DNA of 64,000 nt, taken from assembly GCF_000383875.1 (NCBI RefSeq), contig NZ_KB912902.1:143993-207992 (forward strand), written 5' to 3'. Position 1 is the first letter of the stretch. Each line of letters opens with the position of its first letter. The notes below the pieces were generated by a model. It was not told the origin of the DNA. It saw only the letters and a list, made by a program, of their open reading frames with translations, and did no database searches. Below are positions 10,022 through 19,171 of this stretch, in pieces. Both the position numbers and the translations under genes were made by a program. The DNA comes from Caldibacillus debilis DSM 16016. Lineage in GTDB: Bacteria; Bacillota; Bacilli; Bacillales; Caldibacillaceae.

Positions 10022-10996
10022 TTATTCCCCATGGCCGTTTGCGATCTTCCTTTTGGCCGCGCGGTATTGGGCCTCCAGTTCGGCGACAATTTCCGCCACC
10101 GATTGCCGTTTCTTGACCGCGCCGACCCCGTGCCCGGCGGACCAGATGTCCTTCCAGGCCTTTCGCTTCGGACCGTTCATCTCGGAAAAATCGACCTTTC
10201 CCTTCCCCTGCAAATCCGCCGGATCCAGGCCGGCCTTTACGATGCTAGGGATGAGGAAATTGGCGTGGACGCCGCTGAAGGCATCCGTATAGAGGATGTC
10301 TTCGATGGAAGCGTCCAGCACCATTTGTTTATATTCCTCGTCCGCCGCGCTCTCTTCGGAGGGAATGAATCTCGAACCCATGTAAATGAAATCGGCGCCG
10401 AGAACCTCCGCGGCAAGGATGTCCTCCCCCCTCGCCATTCCGCCGGCCAATACGACCGGACCGTCCCAAAATTCCCTCACTTCATGGAGGAAGGCGAAGG
10501 GATTGTAGGTTCCGCCGTGTCCCCCCGCTCCGCCGGCCACGAGAATCAGCCCGTCCGTCCCTTTTTCGATCGCCTTTTTGGCGAATTTGACGTTGATCAC
10601 GTCGGAAAAGACGACCCCGCCGTATCCATGGACGATTTTCGCCACCGGTCCGGGATCCCCGAGGGACGTGATCACGATCGGGGGCTGATATTTTTCGATC
10701 CGTTTCAAATCCTCCTCGTAGCGCGCGTTGGAACGGTGGCAGATCAAATTGACCGCCCATGGCGCCGGTTCCTTCCGATTTTTCCGTTTCCATTCGTCCC
10801 ATTGCCCCTTAATCTCCTTCAGCCACTCTTCCAATATGTCCCCGGTTCTGGCGTTCAGCGCCGGAAAGGAGCCGATGACCCCCGCTTCGCAAGCCGTTAA
10901 AACCATCGCCGGATTGGAGATCAAAAACATCGGCGCAACAAAGAGCGGAAGCCTTAACGATTCCTTCAATCGCCGGACCCATTCCTGATTTGCCAT
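10022..10996 (-). CDS. nitronate monooxygenase-like FMN oxidoreductase
   Basis: A 324-residue TIM-barrel protein of the 2-nitropropane dioxygenase/nitronate monooxygenase family, which oxidises nitronates with O2 using FMN. It opens with SLRLPLFVAPMFLISNPAMV, continues with the glycine-rich phosphate-binding stretch LILVAGGAGGHGGTYNPF, VVLAGGMARGEDILAAEVLGADFIYMGSRF, and ends in the Arg/Lys-rich tail. ATG 10996 follows AAGGGGAGAGAAGG; the frame is open further upstream but only with unrelated sequence. It stands alone, with no operon partner on either side. The physiological substrate (propionate-3-nitronate or other) is unknown. Confidence 0.88.
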   Translation of the reverse strand: MANQEWVRRLKESLRLPLFVAPMFLISNPAMVLTACEAGVIGSFPALNARTGDILEEWLKEIKGQWDEWKRKNRKEPAPWAVNLICHRSNARYEEDLKRIEKYQPPIVITSLGDPGPVAKIVHGYGGVVFSDVINVKFAKKAIEKGTDGLILVAGGAGGHGGTYNPFAFLHEVREFWDGPVVLAGGMARGEDILAAEVLGADFIYMGSRFIPSEESAADEEYKQMVLDASIEDILYTDAFSGVHANFLIPSIVKAGLDPADLQGKGKVDFSEMNGPKRKAWKDIWSAGHGVGAVKKRQSVAEIVAELEAQYRAAKRKIANGHGE

Positions 10997-11277
10997 ACGG
11001 CCTTCTCTCCCCTTCGCTTTTATCGTGGAAAAACTTCCCGTCCGCATCCCGCCGATTTCCCCGTCGGGAAGGGCCGGATGCCGGTTGGCGGGAACCAGGG
11101 AAGGGAAAACCGGAACCCGTCCGCCTTCCCTTCCAAATTTTTCATTCCCCAAGGCCCGCTTGATTTCCTGCTTTTTGAAAGGAATTTTTCTTCGGGAAAG
11201 CGGGAGGAAGAGCCATGCGGGCAACTGACAAAGAAAGAAAACGGAATGGCCGGGCGTCCCGGAAAAGCGGACTTGCT

Positions 11278-12015
11278 TTAACCGGATTTTGCGAGTCGTT
11301 CATAGAGCTCCCGCAGGGTACGGCAACCTTTCTTTTCCACCTTTTCGATATACAGGGACCAAACCCGCGCCGCCAACAGGGCGTCCCCGAGGGCGTGATG
11401 CCGGTTGACGACCGGGATTGCGTGGCAGGCGCAGATTTCTTCCAACTCCGCATGTTTCAGATCGGGTTCCGCGATCCGGGAAAGAAAGGAAATGTCCACG
11501 ATCCGGTGCGGGAAAGGGCTGCGGAAGCTTTTCCAGCAGGCCCGCTGCAAAAAATTTTTCTCATGGCCGGCATGGTGGGCAATGAGGATGCAATCCCTTA
11601 TAAAATGAAAAAAATGATGAAGAACCTCGGGCAATGGCGGGGCCGCTTTCAGCTGTTCGTTGGAAATGCCCGTGAGGATCTTTATTTCTTCGGCCAGCGG
11701 TTTTTCATGTTTCACGAGGGAATAGAAGGTTTGGTCATCACAGACTTTTTTTCCCGACACTTTCACCGCGCCGATCGAGATGATCTCATCCCCTTTATCG
11801 GGAAAAAATCCCGTCGTTTCCAAGTCTATGGCCACCACATCGAGCTGATCGAAGGGGGTATTCAAGGGATCCCTTTTTTGCATCTCTTTTTGCAGTTCCC
11901 TCAAAAGGGCCATTTGCTCCCGGTTTTGGACAATCGGGAAGTCCGCGTATCGGGAAACGGTCCCCTGAAGGAAGCGGATTAATGAAAGAACCGGTTCAAA
12001 GGCCATGTTTAACAT
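11278..12015 (-). CDS. DnaQ-like 3'-5' exonuclease (DEDDh)
   Basis: A 245-residue protein with all three exonuclease motifs: Exo I AIDLETTGFF, Exo II around LIAHHAGHEKNFL, and Exo III HHALGDALLAARV, giving the DEDDh set. The first 60 residues carry a helical extension not found in the epsilon proofreading subunit. Its start (ATG 12015) overlaps the end of the upstream DUF294 gene by 20 bases, so the two are translationally coupled. Similar DUF294-exonuclease pairs are common in other bacteria but the nucleic acid substrate is not established. It is unlikely to be the replicative proofreader because of its size and partner. Confidence 0.87.
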   Translation of the reverse strand: MLNMAFEPVLSLIRFLQGTVSRYADFPIVQNREQMALLRELQKEMQKRDPLNTPFDQLDVVAIDLETTGFFPDKGDEIISIGAVKVSGKKVCDDQTFYSLVKHEKPLAEEIKILTGISNEQLKAAPPLPEVLHHFFHFIRDCILIAHHAGHEKNFLQRACWKSFRSPFPHRIVDISFLSRIAEPDLKHAELEEICACHAIPVVNRHHALGDALLAARVWSLYIEKVEKKGCRTLRELYERLAKSG

Positions 12016-12973
12016 CCCTTTCTACCCGTTTCCGAACGGCCTTCAGTAATTTCGTTCCCTCTTTTAACATTTTTTTCATTTCCTTTTTTTCATTTTCATT
12101 CAACCTTTCCCAAGGCAAATAGTGGGATTCTTCGTATGAAAAGGTCTTTATGGAAAGCCGGTGTTGGAGTAGGGATTGGAATAATTCCTTCTTTTCCTTC
12201 ATGATCTCCTCGTATCCCCCGTTTGCAGAAAGCTGATCGATGCGGCCGCAGGTGGACGTTTCGTAGATCCCTTCCTTGACGGCCAAGATCCGGACCGCGT
12301 TCACATAGGGAAGGTACGCGGAATATTTCCAATTGATCATGCCGTGATATTTCCCCTTTTCCTCCACGAGAACCTGACCGACCGGTCCAAAGGCCCGTTT
12401 CACGTTCAAGGATTGTTCGGTCATACGGATCAACAGGCCGGGGTTTTTTCTTTGATGCTCGAAGATGAAATCTTTTAACGCCAAAATCCATTCCCCGCGC
12501 CCATTCAACCCCCGGGCGTCAAAAAAGATTTGGAGATAGCGGACCGCTTCCCAGCTCCCCTCCTCCAGCCACTCTTTCATTTGTTTCTGCCAATCAGGGA
12601 ATGATTTGCACCAAAGGGGGTTCGAACTCATCACCTTTCCGGGGCAATAGGGATAGCCGAGCGCGTGGAGGCCGTCGGCAAGTTCCTTACCGAACCGTGA
12701 AAAATACTTGTCGATCTCCCCGTCCCCCGGTTCGTAGATTAATCCGTGGTCTTGATCGCTGACATACCCTTGTTCCTCCCTTCCGCCGCTTCCGGTGATA
12801 AACCAGCAAAAGTCGCAGGGAGGATTCCCCAACCGCGCGGCGGCGACGGCAAACACCCGGCGCATCACCGAATCATGGAAACGGTTTAAGGAGGAAATGT
12901 CGGTGAAGCCTTCCGCCAACCGTTTCTCTTTCCAATCTTTCAGCCTTTGATAGGCCCCTTCCGCATTTGGCAT
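11996..12973 (-). CDS. DUF294 nucleotidyltransferase-like protein
   Basis: A 325-residue protein with a GlnD-like nucleotidyltransferase fold: GSGGREEQGYVSDQDHGLIY supplies the GS motif and two metal-binding Asp residues around residue 62-78. An all-helical DUF294_C domain follows. The N-terminal CBS or cyclic-nucleotide sensor domains seen in many DUF294 proteins are absent, so this is the short form. ATG 12973 follows GAAGGAAG. It is the first gene of a two-gene operon with the DEDDh exonuclease. The target of nucleotidyl transfer is unknown. Confidence 0.85.
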   Translation of the reverse strand: MPNAEGAYQRLKDWKEKRLAEGFTDISSLNRFHDSVMRRVFAVAAARLGNPPCDFCWFITGSGGREEQGYVSDQDHGLIYEPGDGEIDKYFSRFGKELADGLHALGYPYCPGKVMSSNPLWCKSFPDWQKQMKEWLEEGSWEAVRYLQIFFDARGLNGRGEWILALKDFIFEHQRKNPGLLIRMTEQSLNVKRAFGPVGQVLVEEKGKYHGMINWKYSAYLPYVNAVRILAVKEGIYETSTCGRIDQLSANGGYEEIMKEKKELFQSLLQHRLSIKTFSYEESHYLPWERLNENEKKEMKKMLKEGTKLLKAVRKRVERDVKHGL

Positions 12974-13140
12974 CTCCGCACTTCCTTCACAGGGATAAAT
13001 GTCCGCCGATTTTTCATGATCTTTCGCGGCAAAATGTCCGGAAAAGGGCAGCCGATTATTATCGGGAAACCGCCGGGGCAGACCCGGCCGCTTCTTTTCC
13101 TAATGAATTTTTCCTGCCAACGTCCGGTGCAGAAGGCCCA

Positions 13141-13550
13141 ATGTTGAACTTTTCGGGAGACCTATTGGACATTCCGCGGCCGATGTCGGACACAACGATC
13201 GATGATGGACATTTTTTGAGCGATGATGGACAAATTTTTGGCGATGATGAACATATTTTTTTCCATGTTGGACGATTTTTCTTTCATGTTGGACAAAAAT
13301 TTTCAAATGTTAGACAAATCTTTTACCATGTTGGACATCGATTTGTGATGTTGAACATTTTTTTGATCATGATGGACTTTTCGGATCCGATTTTGGACGA
13401 AACGGTTTTCCGGTCAAATGGGATGTTGGACGATCTTTCGGAAATATTGGACAATCCCGCCCGGATGTCAGTCACTCGGAAAAATTTCTTGAACCATTAA
13501 GACGCGATGTTGGACAGCACGGCCGCGGAGGCAAAAGAGATGTTGGACAT
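13141..13550 (+). repeat. array A: 19 degenerate units with 21-bp period and ATGTTGGACA core
   Basis: The GAC (or AAC) of the core falls at 13147, 13168, 13189, 13208, 13229, 13250, 13271, 13292, 13313, 13334, 13354, 13375, 13396, 13429, 13450, 13471, 13492, 13513 and 13546. Typical unit: (C/G)ATGTTGGACA followed by an A/T tract of 5-8 bases. Steps are 21 except 19, 20 and two of 33. The core has TGT...ACA symmetry. Frame shifts and stops argue against coding, although one frame would read short heptads. It lies upstream of the DUF294 gene (divergent) and downstream of amt. The following 13690-14003 holds no gene or clear structure. Confidence 0.9.
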
Positions 13551-13611
13551 TTCCGCAGGGACCGGCAAAACTTCGGGCACCTCCGGCCGATTTTCCGAGC
13601 ATCTCGCTGGA

Positions 13612-13682
13612 GGCAGTACTCCATGTTGACATTTTTCCTCGGAAGGTATGGGTCGTTTTCGGGGCAATACTCCATGTTGACA
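13612..13682 (+). repeat. 20-bp direct repeat next to array A
   Basis: GGCAGTACTCCATGTTGACA (13612-13631) recurs with one change at 13663-13682, a 51-bp step. Both copies contain a shortened form of the array core (ATGTTGACA), so they may be an outlying, differently spaced part of array A. Confidence 0.75.
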
Positions 13683-14003
13683 ACTTTCCGCGCATCACCG
13701 CTGCCGGGCGGTCGCCCTGGTCTTTTGGCAAAACCAATATTTGCAATTTTCCGCTCTTCAGCCGAGCGGCAAAAAATCCGCCGTTCCGGCGGATTCAGCT
13801 GCCCTCCGCCCGATTTTATTCAATCGTCGGAAGGCATCCCGGAGGTCCGGCCCACTGCGCGGCGAAGGAGGCCGTTCGGCGCCCGACGAGGATTCATCGG
13901 ACCTCCGGGGTTAAGCGTAAAACCCATTCCGGCCGTCGTTCAAAACGGTTCGTTCCAGTTGTCCGGAGCGCCGCTGCCTCAGGAAAACCATTTTTGCCGT
14001 CAT

Positions 14004-15269
14004 TTAGACAGCCTGTATTTTCGACTTTTCGCCGCTGAGCTGTTCCGGGTAGCCGTAGGTGCCGTGTTCGCTCAAGTCCAGTCCCATGATTTCTTCTTCT
14101 TCGGAGACGCGGAGTCCGCCGAGCAGTTTCTTTGTTATGACCAGTATGATGAAGGATGCGATGAACGCATAGAGCCCGCACGAGACGATCCCGAGGGCTT
14201 GCACGCCCAACTGGGTGAGGCCTCCGCCGTAAAACAGACCCGGCAAACCGACCGAAGCAAGGTCGGGAGTCGTGAAAAATCCCGTCGACAGCGTCCCCCA
14301 AACCCCCGCGGTTCCATGGACCGAGAGGGCGTAGATGGGGTCATCGATTCTTCTTCTTTCAAAAAATCTGGCGCTGTAAAAGACGAGAATGCCGGCGACA
14401 AAACCGATCAGGACCGCGGCCCACGGCTCGACAAAGGCGCAGGATGCCGTAATCGCCACCAGGGCGGCCAGGGCGCCGTTCATGATGGTCGGAATATCGG
14501 GCTTCCCCGACACGAGCCAGGAAATGAGCGTGGCGGCCACGGCGCCGGCGGCAGCGGCAATATTCGTATTCAAAGCGACATACCCGAAAAAGGCCCCGTC
14601 AACGGAAACGGTGCTGCCCGCATTGAATCCGAACCAGCCGACCCACAGCAAAAGAACCCCCAAAGCGGTGTAAACCTGGTTATGCCCGGCAATATTGTTG
14701 GCCGACCCGTCTTGATTGTATTTTCCGATCCTCGGTTTCAACAGCATGGTCGCCGCCAAGGCTCCCATCGCTCCCGTCAAATGGACGACGGTGGATCCGG
14801 CAAAGTCCTGTTTTCCGAGTTCGCTCAGCCAGCCCCCGCCCCAAACCCAATGGGCGATTACCGGATAGACGAACATGCTGAACAGGACCGTAAACAGGAC
14901 ATAAACGGAAAACCTGGCCCGTTCCGCGAATCCGCCGAGGGCGATGGTTAATGATATGCCGGCAAAGGCCAATTGGAAGACAAAATAAACCGATTCCGAA
15001 ACCGCCCCTTCCCCTTGATCCCCCGAATAAAAGAAATCCGACAAACCGACGAAGAAATTGGCATGGCCCCCGAAAATAAATCCGTAACCGACGGCCCAAA
15101 ATACTAAAGAAGTCAAACCGAATGTGAAAATCGTCTTTCCGGCGATGTGTCCGGCGTTTTTCATCCGCGTCGACCCGGCTTCCAGCAGGATGAACCCGCC
15201 GATCATTAAGACCACCAAAATGGCCCCTGCCATCGTCCATAAACTGTTCATCAAATACATTTCATCCAT
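14004..15269 (-). CDS. amt: ammonium transporter (Amt/NrgA)
   Basis: Membrane protein of 421 residues with eleven predicted helices that conducts ammonium/ammonia into the cell. It begins MDEMYLMNSLWTMAGAILVV and shows the Amt blocks GFILLEAGSTRMKNAGHIA, HLTGAMGALAA, WVGWFGFNAGST and SVHGTAGVWGTL, the last holding one of the two pore histidines. ATG 15269 follows GGGGAGGG. In Bacillus nrgA is followed by the PII gene glnK/nrgB; here the next 300 bases downstream contain none, and the C-terminus is at the edge of array A. The upstream TnrA site indicates induction under nitrogen limitation. Confidence 0.95.
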   Translation of the reverse strand: MDEMYLMNSLWTMAGAILVVLMIGGFILLEAGSTRMKNAGHIAGKTIFTFGLTSLVFWAVGYGFIFGGHANFFVGLSDFFYSGDQGEGAVSESVYFVFQLAFAGISLTIALGGFAERARFSVYVLFTVLFSMFVYPVIAHWVWGGGWLSELGKQDFAGSTVVHLTGAMGALAATMLLKPRIGKYNQDGSANNIAGHNQVYTALGVLLLWVGWFGFNAGSTVSVDGAFFGYVALNTNIAAAAGAVAATLISWLVSGKPDIPTIMNGALAALVAITASCAFVEPWAAVLIGFVAGILVFYSARFFERRRIDDPIYALSVHGTAGVWGTLSTGFFTTPDLASVGLPGLFYGGGLTQLGVQALGIVSCGLYAFIASFIILVITKKLLGGLRVSEEEEIMGLDLSEHGTYGYPEQLSGEKSKIQAV

Positions 15270-15351
15270 AACAACGACCCTCCCCTTGATTTCAGATATT
15301 TTATTACATGGTTATGTTATATTATATTACATAACCTTTTATATAACCAAA

Positions 15352-15404
15352 ATTATAACGGAAAAATAAGAACTGTCAATAAATTTATGTAATATTTTTT
15401 AACA
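15352..15404 (-). promoter_or_regulatory. amt promoter with a perfect TnrA box
   Basis: Minus strand: TGTTAAAAAATATTACA (15404-15388) matches the TnrA/GlnR consensus TGTNANAWWWTNTNACA at every fixed position. TTGACA (15379-15374), a 16-base spacer and TATAAT (15357-15352) follow. The centre of the TnrA box is about 51 bases before the expected transcription start, the spacing at which TnrA activates in Bacillus subtilis. Confidence 0.88.
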
Positions 15405-15409
15405 TTAAA

Positions 15410-15961
15410 TCCGGATTGGCAGCTTCCTCCTCATCCCTCGAAAAGTTTTGCATCCCCGGACGGCCGCCTCCTTCCCGGAAAAGGACCGAACGCCAGGAAC
15501 AAAAAGCCCGCCCGTTTTCAAAGGGACAAATTTTTCATGGCCATGGGCTGAACGGAACATGGACTAAGGGTGTTTGAAGGAGAAGGGGATCAGGAATTTT
15601 TCCAGGAGGGTTAAAGGCGGCCTCCGTTCCCCGCCGACCGAGTCCGGTTCGGAAAACTGGAAAAATGGGGACCGGCGCGGCGAATGGAGGAAGACGGACG
15701 AGGAAACTTGAGAAGAAAAACCTGGAAAAGGCTCCGAAGAAATCTCAAAATCTTATGGGAAAAAATCTGCCGCGAACGGGGCCGGAAACTGAAAACACGA
15801 AAGGGGATTTCCGCCTCCGGAAATCCCCTTTTCTTCTCTTTTCATTCGGGACATGGTTTATCCGTTCATTCATCCATCCGGCGGGAACGGTTTCGCCCTT
15901 TTCCGCGGCTGCCGCCCGCCCCGGCCGAGGAAGCGCCGCCGTCCGCCGAAAAACGGGCGGC
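15410..15961. other. gene-free interval between amt promoter and adhE 3' end
   Basis: No supported coding region. It contains the adhE terminator hairpin at 15801-15830; the rest is GC-rich sequence with short frames only. Confidence 0.4.
15801..15830 (-). terminator. bidirectional terminator hairpin downstream of adhE
   Basis: AAGGGGATTTCC pairs with GGAAATCCCCTT around a 6-base loop. The plus-strand side is followed by TTCTTCTCTTTT and the minus-strand side by CGTGTTTTC. It lies about 130 bases after the adhE stop. Confidence 0.75.
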
Positions 15962-18565
15962 TCAAACGCCCTTATACGCCTGCCGATAAATTTCTTCCAA
16001 TTCCGAGACTAAAGGCATTTTCGGGTTCGCCGTGGTGCATTGGTCTTCGAAAGCCAACTCGGCCAGTTCGTGCACCTTCTTTTCGAAGGCATCGCGATCG
16101 ATGCCGAGGGCTTCCAGGCTCATCGGAATCTCCAATTCCTTCGCCAGTCCGATCACGGCCTGAACCAAGCTTTCCACGCCTTCCTCCGTCGTTTTCGCAG
16201 GCAGTCCGAGAATTCTGGCGATTTCCGCATACCGCTTGTCGGCGATAAAATGTTCGTATTTTGGGAAGGCGACAAACTTGGTCGGCTTCGTCGCGTTATA
16301 CCGGATGACGTGGGGCATCAGAATGGCGTTGGCCCTGCCGTGGGGGATATGGAAAGCGCCCCCGAGCTTATGGGCCAGACTGTGATTGATGCCCAAAAAG
16401 GCATTGGAAAAAGCCATGCCGGCAATGGTGGACGCGTTGTGCATTTTTTCCCGCGCCAGCTCATCTTGGCCGTTTTTATACGCCCGGGGCAAATATTCAA
16501 AGACAAGCTGAATGGCTTTGATGGCCAATCCGTCCGTATAATCGTTCGCCATGTTGGAAACATAAGCTTCGATGGCGTGGGTCAACACATCCATTCCCGT
16601 ATCTGCAGTGACGGATTTCGGAACGGTCATCACGTACGCCGGGTCAATGATGGCCACATCCGGCGTCAATTCATAGTCCGCCAGCGGATATTTGATGTCC
16701 AGCTTTTTGTCCGTGATCACGGCAAAGGACGTCACTTCGGACCCGGAACCGGAAGTCGTCGGGATGGCCACCAGTTTGGCCTTTCGCCCCAGTTTCGGAA
16801 ATTTGAACACCCTTTTGCGGATGTCCAAAAATTTTTGCTTCAATCCGTTAAACTCGGTTTCTGGATGTTCATAAAACAGCCACATCGCTTTTGCCGCGTC
16901 CAACGGCGATCCCCCGCCGAGGGCGATAATGACGTCCGGCTGAAAATGGAACATCATTTCCACGCCTTTCATGACCGTATCCACGGAGGGATCCGGCTCC
17001 ACTTCGGAAAAAATCTCACAGTGGACGTAATCCGGCCTTTTTCTTAAATAATACAATACCCGGTCCACATAGCCGTGTTGTATCATCCCCTGATCGGTGA
17101 CGATAAACGCCCGGGAGATCTCCGGCATTTTCGACAAATATTGGGTGGCGTCCTTTTCGAAATAAATTTTCGGCGGAACTTTGAACCACTGCATATTCAC
17201 CCGCCTTCTCGCCACCGTTTTCTTGTTGATCAAATGCACGGCCCCGACGTTGGTGGATACCGAGTTTCCGCCGAAGGTGCCGCATCCGAGGGTCAATGAC
17301 GGAATATAGGCGTTGTAAATATCCCCGATCGCTCCCTGGGAAGAGGGCTGATTGACGATGACCCGGCACGCCTTCACCCGTTTCCCGAACTCCCGGATGA
17401 CCGCTTCATCGTTGGAATGGATGACTGCGCTGTGTCCCAAACCGCCGAATTCCAACATTTGTTCCGCCCGTTCAAATCCCTCTTCGGTGCTGTTCACTTT
17501 ATAACAAGCCAAAACGGGGCTCAATTTTTCCCGGGAAAGGGGTTCTTCCGGTCCCACCTTTTCCAGCTCGGCAATCAGGATTTTTGTATCTTCGGGCACC
17601 TGGATTCCCGCCATATCGGCGATAACTTTTGCTGGCATGCCAACAATGGCGCTGTTGATCGTGCAAGAATTTTCATCGATGACGATTTTTTCGAGTTTTT
17701 TCTTTTCTTCCTTCGTCACGAAATAGCAGCCGTTCTGTTTCAATTCGTTTTTCGTTTTCTCGTAAATTTCTTTGTCGATGATAACCGCTTGTTCCGATGC
17801 GCAAATCATGCCGTTGTCAAAGGTTTTGGAAAGGATCAGATCGTTCACCGCCCGTTTGATGTCGGCGGTTTTTTCAATGTAACACGGCACATTTCCGGGG
17901 CCGACCCCTAACGCCGGTTTTCCGGAGCTGTAAGCCGCTTTAACCATGCCCGCTCCCCCGGTGGCAAGGATCAAGGAGATGCCCGGATGCTTCATTAAAT
18001 AACGGGTGGCTTCCACGGCGGGATGTTCGATCCACAGGATGCAATGTTCGGGGGCCCCGGCTTTCACCGCCGCTTCCAGCATGACTCTGGCCGCTTCCTT
18101 GCTCGACTGCTGGGCGGACGGATGGAAAGCAAAAATGATCGGGTTTCTCGTCTTCATGGCGATCAGCGCCTTGAACATCGTCGTCGATGTCGGGTTGGTG
18201 ACCGGGGTTATGCCGGCGATGACGCCCACCGGTTCGGCGATTTCCATGATGCCTTCATGAACATTTTCCTTGATGATGCCGACGGTTTTGTCATATTTGA
18301 TGTGGTGATAAATATATTCGGTGGCGAACAAATTTTTGATCACCTTATCTTCGTAAACTCCCCGCTTCGTTTCCTCATAGGCCAGCTTGGCCAGCCGCAT
18401 ATGCTCCTTCTGCCCGGCAAGGGCCATTTCTTTCACGATGCGGTCAACCGCTTCCTGATCCAGCAGGAAAAATTGGTTCAATGCCTCTTGTCCCTTTTTA
18501 ACCAACGCATCGATTTCTTGGTAATGATCGGTTTTTTTCTGAACTTCCTTTTCAACGATGGCCAA
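15962..18565 (-). CDS. adhE: bifunctional aldehyde-alcohol dehydrogenase AdhE
   Basis: Converts acetyl-CoA to acetaldehyde and then ethanol, oxidising two NADH, and forms helical filaments (spirosomes) in other species. The 867-residue product has an N-terminal CoA-acylating aldehyde dehydrogenase (catalytic Cys in FDNGMICASEQAV) and, after the linker near residue 440, an iron-dependent alcohol dehydrogenase with GGGSPLDAAKAMW, DTGMDVLTHAIEAYVS and the metal-binding histidines in GINHSLAHKLGGAFHIPHG. I chose TTG 18565 (M-A-I-V-E-K-E) because AGGAGG lies nine bases before it; the in-frame extension of ten residues would place the ribosome site inside the gene. It is monocistronic, with a Rex-like operator upstream. 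Confidence 0.95.
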   Translation of the reverse strand: MAIVEKEVQKKTDHYQEIDALVKKGQEALNQFFLLDQEAVDRIVKEMALAGQKEHMRLAKLAYEETKRGVYEDKVIKNLFATEYIYHHIKYDKTVGIIKENVHEGIMEIAEPVGVIAGITPVTNPTSTTMFKALIAMKTRNPIIFAFHPSAQQSSKEAARVMLEAAVKAGAPEHCILWIEHPAVEATRYLMKHPGISLILATGGAGMVKAAYSSGKPALGVGPGNVPCYIEKTADIKRAVNDLILSKTFDNGMICASEQAVIIDKEIYEKTKNELKQNGCYFVTKEEKKKLEKIVIDENSCTINSAIVGMPAKVIADMAGIQVPEDTKILIAELEKVGPEEPLSREKLSPVLACYKVNSTEEGFERAEQMLEFGGLGHSAVIHSNDEAVIREFGKRVKACRVIVNQPSSQGAIGDIYNAYIPSLTLGCGTFGGNSVSTNVGAVHLINKKTVARRRVNMQWFKVPPKIYFEKDATQYLSKMPEISRAFIVTDQGMIQHGYVDRVLYYLRKRPDYVHCEIFSEVEPDPSVDTVMKGVEMMFHFQPDVIIALGGGSPLDAAKAMWLFYEHPETEFNGLKQKFLDIRKRVFKFPKLGRKAKLVAIPTTSGSGSEVTSFAVITDKKLDIKYPLADYELTPDVAIIDPAYVMTVPKSVTADTGMDVLTHAIEAYVSNMANDYTDGLAIKAIQLVFEYLPRAYKNGQDELAREKMHNASTIAGMAFSNAFLGINHSLAHKLGGAFHIPHGRANAILMPHVIRYNATKPTKFVAFPKYEHFIADKRYAEIARILGLPAKTTEEGVESLVQAVIGLAKELEIPMSLEALGIDRDAFEKKVHELAELAFEDQCTTANPKMPLVSELEEIYRQAYKGV

Positions 18566-18704
18566 GGACGATTCCCTCCTATTCTTGTTGGTCAATTTTT
18601 GTCCCTTATGGTCATTTTTAGTCCCGCATGGGTAAAAATAAAAACTTCTTACACTCCTATTATATATGGGAAAGGGATCAAAGATCGGAAAAGATATGAC
18701 GAAT

Positions 18705-18722
18705 TAGTGAAATAATTCTCAA
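18705..18722 (-). promoter_or_regulatory. candidate Rex (NADH-sensing repressor) operator upstream of adhE
   Basis: TAGTGAAATAATTCTCAA differs at two of 18 positions from an ideal Rex site of the form TTGTGAAATAATTCACAA. It lies about 140 bases before the TTG start; a TATAAT-like -10 lies between them (minus strand near 18665-18658). A Rex-controlled adhE is common in Firmicutes. Confidence 0.5.
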
Positions 18723-19067
18723 TCCGACGGGAATGCACCCGGTTCTTGCAGAAAGATTGGCCATAAACGATAAATCAGCCCCCCGCGCCCCCTTCCGGAA
18801 CATCCCGGACGTTTCCGGCGGGCAAACGGATAGGCCCATTCGGAAGGCGCAAACGGATATTCCCAAAAGCCGAAAAACCGTTTCCTATACCGGCCGAAAA
18901 ACTGAATCCTGGGATTTTCCGGCGCAAAAAACATCCGTGTCCCGGTGAACGGCGGTTTCCGGGATCAGGGAAGGGGCGTCATCCTCCCATGTAACGGATG
19001 GCAGCGCTTTCGCGACAAGAAGGGGATCAGGAAGAGATGTCATGCCCCTCCCCCTGCTATCCGAATC

Positions 19068-19110
19068 AAAAGGGCCGCCCGTTTGCCTATACAGGCTTAC
19101 GGGCAGCCCC
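19068..19110 (-). terminator. terminator hairpin downstream of the RND pump gene
   Basis: Minus strand: GGGGCTGCCCGT and ACGGGCGGCCC form an imperfect long stem with an inner AAGCC/AGGC arm, ending in CCCTTTTGATT. It lies about 60 bases after the swrC stop. The rest of 18723-19171 holds no gene. Confidence 0.6.
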
Positions 19111-19171
19111 GAAAGCGGATGGCCGTTTTTCGGTTCCTGCCTCCTTTCGCGAAAGGAAAGGGGCAAGGTCA

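Noticed and set aside
12967..13500. A 177-codon plus-strand frame through array A reading heptad-like repeats
   Set aside because: The 21-bp period keeps frames open by chance. It begins inside the DUF294 gene's 5' end, has no ribosome site, and the homologous array B has stops and frame shifts in the matching frame.
13141..13682. CRISPR array
   Set aside because: Units are degenerate, only about 11 bp are conserved, the step is 21 bp, there are no 30-40 bp unique spacers and no cas genes.
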